Below are positions 4,416 to 7,017 of a stretch of DNA of 7,017 bases, one piece after another. This DNA is from an uncultured Methanofollis sp. (GTDB lineage Archaea; Halobacteriota; Methanomicrobia; Methanomicrobiales; Methanofollaceae). The position numbers and the translations under genes are program-made. The notes beneath the pieces are model-generated. The model searched no databases. It was not told where the DNA came from and saw only the letters and a list, made by a program, of their open reading frames with translations. Within the stretch, counting starts at the first letter, position 1. Every line of letters starts with the position of its first letter. Location: positions 1 to 7,017 of the forward strand of contig NZ_CALFSA010000223.1 in NCBI RefSeq assembly GCF_937919355.1. The letters run 5' to 3'.

Positions 4416-7017
4416 ATGCTGCTACGTACGCGGGTGCCGCTCATTTTTCTCCTCCTCCTCGTCGTCCTGGGTGCGGCGGGAGCCGGAGCGGGGCCGGGGG
4501 GCTGGGACACACCCCCTGAAAGGCCCCCCCAGAGCAATGAGATGTCCAAACTCTCTTCCGATCTTGTCGAGATGATCGGGCCTGATGAGAATACCTCTGC
4601 AAATACTGCCTTGTCTTCGGGATATGCCGCCCCTCAAGCGGTCACCGTCTATGTCTCCCTGTACCCCCCTGCTGCGACCGCCTGTGTCGACCCCTTTGCC
4701 GTGGAGGTGACGGCGCGGGATGAAGACCGCCACCTGGCCGTGGCACGGGTATGGGTCGAGGACCTGAGGGGACTTGCATCCCTCCCCGAAGTGCGGTCAG
4801 TGCGGACCGTCCTGCCGCCGTTCTTTGCTGCCGGTTCGGTGGACACTGAGGGCGACGTCCTTCTCAGGGCAGAGGACCTCAGGGACACCACAGGATGCAA
4901 TGGAACCGGTGTGAAGGTCGGCGTCATCTCCGACGGCGTGGACCACCTCAACACCTCGGTCCAGACCGGTGACCTCCCTCCCGACGTCGAAGTCCTCTCG
5001 AACACCCTCGGCGGCGACGAGGGAACAGCGATGCTTGAGATCGTCCATGACATCGCTCCCGGCGCCTCCCTCTCCTTCCACGACTGTGGGGGCGACGTGA
5101 TCTCCTTCGACGAGGCGTTCCTGGCCCTTGCCGATGCAGGGTGCACGGTCATCTGCGACGACATCGTCTATCTCGACGAACCTTTCTTTGACGAGAGTGC
5201 CAACGCCCCTCTTGGTGGCGTCCGGGGCCTCGCGGCCGGAGGAGACGTCCTCCTGGTCTCGTCGGCCGGCAACTTCGGCCTGTCGCACTACCAGGGGGAA
5301 TACCTTGACGCCGGGAACAGGTATCAGTCCCATGACTTCGGTGGCGGAAGCGTCCTCCTCCCATTCAAGGTCTCTGCCGTGTCTCAGGCATTTGTCGTGC
5401 TCCAGTGGGACGACCCCTGGGTCTCGTCAGCGAACGACTACAACCTCTATGTCTGGGACGGCACCGGGTCGCTGGTGGGCATGAGCACCATCGTCCAGGA
5501 GGGGAACGGCACCCCCCTTGAAGTGGTCTCCTTCACCAACCCTGACCCCTTCGTCGCGACCTATTACGCGGGCGTCACCCGTGTCAACGGGTCGCCGCGC
5601 CTCCTTGAGATCTACACCTTCTACGGTGCCGTCTCCCCCGAGTACAACACCCCATCTGACTCGATCTTCGGCCACCCCGCCTATCCCGGCGTGGTCACGG
5701 TCGGGGCGATCGATTTCGAGGACACACTCCGGGGGTACTCCTCGCAGGGACCGGTGACCATCCTCTACCCCTCCCCCGAGGAGAGAGCCAAGCCCGACCT
5801 CATGGCGACAGACGGGGTGCAGGTGACAGGTGCAGGCGGTTTCCCGAACCCCTTCTACGGCACGAGCGCTTCGGCCCCACATGTGGCCGGTATCGCCGCC
5901 CTGCTTATGGAGCAGGACCCCTCCCTGAATGCTTCCGGTTTTGTGGACACCCTTCTCTCCCCGTCACCTGATTCCGGGTTGGCCGCGTACGACCCTGGTT
6001 ACGGCTATGGCAAGGCTGACGCACTTGTCCTCAGTTCTGTCCTCAGTCCACCGCTCATCGCAAACTTCTCGGCCTCGCCAGTTGAGGGCATGGCACCCCT
6101 TACGGTCAGGTTCACCGACCTCTCGGAGGGTTCGCCTGATGCATGGGCCTGGGACTTCGGTGATGGCAATGTCTCCTCAGACCGGAATCCTGTCCATGTC
6201 TATACAGGGCCCGGTGTCTATTCGGTGAACCTCACGGTCATGGCAGGGACGTCGGCAAACTCCACCCTGAAGTCAGGTCTCATCAATGTGGTCCCGCAGG
6301 GTCCGCCCGCGGCGAACTTCTCTGCTTCTCCCCTCTCCGGCCCCGCGCCCCTTACGGTGAACTTCACCGACACCTCTGGTGGTTTCCCGACCTCGTGGTC
6401 GTGGGACTTCGGCGACGGGAACCTTTCGACCGACCCCGACCCGCAGCATGTCTACGCAGTTCCGGGCACATACGCCGTGAACCTGACAGTCACAAACCCC
6501 CATGGCAACGACACCCTGCACCGCCCTGATCTCGTCACGGTGGGACCCCATCTCCTCCGCGCCAACTTCTCCGCAAATGTCACTGCGGGCATGGTCCCCT
6601 TTGCGGTCCAGTTTATGGATGAGAGCCGTGGAAATGCGACCTCGTGGTCGTGGGAATTCGGCGACGGCAATGTCTCAACCGATCCTGACCCGGCTTATGT
6701 CTATGGGGTGCCGGGGACGTATGCGGTGAACCTCACTGTTGCGGACCCGTATTCCAATGACACTGTATCAAAGGCCGGTTTCATCAGTGCGGCCCCGCAG
6801 GGTCCGCCCGCGGCGAACTTCTCCGCCTCTCCCCTCTCCGGCCCCGCGCCCCTTACGGTGAACTTCACCGACACCTCTGATGGTTTCCCGACCTCGTGGT
6901 CGTGGGCCTTCGGCGACGGGAATTTCTCGGCCGATCCCGACCCGCAGCATGTCTACGCAGTGCCGGGCACATACGCCGTGAACCTGACGGTCACAAACCC
7001 CCATGGCAACGACACCC
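4416..7017 (+). CDS. Secreted S8/S53-type serine protease with PKD repeats (3' end beyond window)
   Basis: The open frame continues past the right edge: 867 complete codons and no stop. Domains in order: signal peptide (1 to about 25, hydrophobic core PLIFLLLLVVLGAAG); low-complexity spacer; I9-like prodomain (about 75-135); peptidase domain (about 145-540); and PKD domains at about 548-627, 631-709, 714-793 and 798 onward. Catalytic candidates are D173 (VGVISDG), E202 (DEGTAM) and S484 (YGTSASAPHVAG), with N286 in SSAGN as a likely oxyanion residue. The usual subtilisin HGT motif is replaced by EGT, placing Glu at the His position as in sedolisin-like enzymes. PKD domains are beta-sandwich spacers typical of archaeal surface proteins. 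The ATG at 4416 starts directly at the signal peptide; GTG at 4410 is an in-frame alternative. It probably acts outside the cell. Confidence 0.93.
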   Translation, partial: MLLRTRVPLIFLLLLVVLGAAGAGAGPGGWDTPPERPPQSNEMSKLSSDLVEMIGPDENTSANTALSSGYAAPQAVTVYVSLYPPAATACVDPFAVEVTARDEDRHLAVARVWVEDLRGLASLPEVRSVRTVLPPFFAAGSVDTEGDVLLRAEDLRDTTGCNGTGVKVGVISDGVDHLNTSVQTGDLPPDVEVLSNTLGGDEGTAMLEIVHDIAPGASLSFHDCGGDVISFDEAFLALADAGCTVICDDIVYLDEPFFDESANAPLGGVRGLAAGGDVLLVSSAGNFGLSHYQGEYLDAGNRYQSHDFGGGSVLLPFKVSAVSQAFVVLQWDDPWVSSANDYNLYVWDGTGSLVGMSTIVQEGNGTPLEVVSFTNPDPFVATYYAGVTRVNGSPRLLEIYTFYGAVSPEYNTPSDSIFGHPAYPGVVTVGAIDFEDTLRGYSSQGPVTILYPSPEERAKPDLMATDGVQVTGAGGFPNPFYGTSASAPHVAGIAALLMEQDPSLNASGFVDTLLSPSPDSGLAAYDPGYGYGKADALVLSSVLSPPLIANFSASPVEGMAPLTVRFTDLSEGSPDAWAWDFGDGNVSSDRNPVHVYTGPGVYSVNLTVMAGTSANSTLKSGLINVVPQGPPAANFSASPLSGPAPLTVNFTDTSGGFPTSWSWDFGDGNLSTDPDPQHVYAVPGTYAVNLTVTNPHGNDTLHRPDLVTVGPHLLRANFSANVTAGMVPFAVQFMDESRGNATSWSWEFGDGNVSTDPDPAYVYGVPGTYAVNLTVADPYSNDTVSKAGFISAAPQGPPAANFSASPLSGPAPLTVNFTDTSDGFPTSWSWAFGDGNFSADPDPQHVYAVPGTYAVNLTVTNPHGNDT
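6294..6516 (+). repeat. Direct repeat copy 1 (second PKD module of the protease)
   Basis: This 223-base stretch matches 6795-7017 with about 11 differences counted by eye (roughly 95% identity) and no indels. The offset is 501 bases, or 167 codons, which is exactly two PKD modules. It covers most of the second PKD domain. Confidence 0.9.
6795..7017 (+). repeat. Direct repeat copy 2 (fourth PKD module of the protease)
   Basis: This is the second copy of the repeat at 6294-6516 and is cut by the window edge, so the true repeat may be longer. In this copy the WSWDFGDG motif has become WSWAFGDG. Confidence 0.9.

Noticed and set aside
4649..5333. Minus-strand open frames of 171 and 178 codons opposite the protease
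   Set aside because: The plus strand holds a continuous 867-codon frame with signal peptide, catalytic motifs and PKD domains; the minus frames are shadows.
6060..7017. Repeats in the right end as a CRISPR or mobile-element repeat
   Set aside because: The spacing equals whole PKD modules, the reading frame is kept throughout, and there are no short identical repeats with unique spacers or terminal inverted repeats.

Overview
The window looks like a chromosome segment from a GC-rich methanogenic archaeon, most likely of the order Methanomicrobiales. The evidence is archaeal information-processing genes (TFB, Gar1, SRP19, ribosomal protein S8e), TATA boxes placed about 27 bases ahead of starts, T-tract terminators, GGTGAT-type ribosome binding sites, an archaeal HypB, and a secreted protease with PKD repeats of the kind common in this order. 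The genus cannot be fixed from the sequence alone.

Layout. Bases 1-131 hold the last 42 codons of a rightward surface protein ending in a membrane anchor. It converges on a leftward tRNA-Ala (CGC) gene (259-330). Leftward genes follow: tfb (469-1479), overlapped by gar1 (1458-1712, TTG start), then a PHP-domain phosphoesterase (1807-2463, GTG start) joined by a 4-base overlap to srp19 (2460-2735). A 53-base spacer with one palindromic TATA element separates srp19 from the rightward hypB (2789-3436). Next is rps8e (3523-3900), which appears to start at an ATA codon, so ordinary ORF calling misses it. A leftward DsrE-family gene (3976-4317) converges on it. From 4416 to the right edge runs a secreted protease of the subtilisin/sedolisin superfamily with four PKD repeats in view. 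It runs off the window.

How the genes relate. Bases 259-3900 are mostly housekeeping: transcription initiation (TFB), rRNA/tRNA pseudouridylation (Gar1), protein targeting (SRP19), translation (S8e, tRNA-Ala) and nickel delivery to [NiFe] hydrogenase (HypB, needed for hydrogen-dependent methanogenesis). The two ends encode secreted or cell-surface proteins. No gene-free stretch exceeds 300 bases.

I found no sign of a new multi-gene system, mobile element or CRISPR array. The points most worth a second look are the ATA start of rps8e, the symmetric leaderless srp19/hypB promoter, and the protease whose catalytic His position is occupied by Glu and whose PKD modules were recently duplicated.
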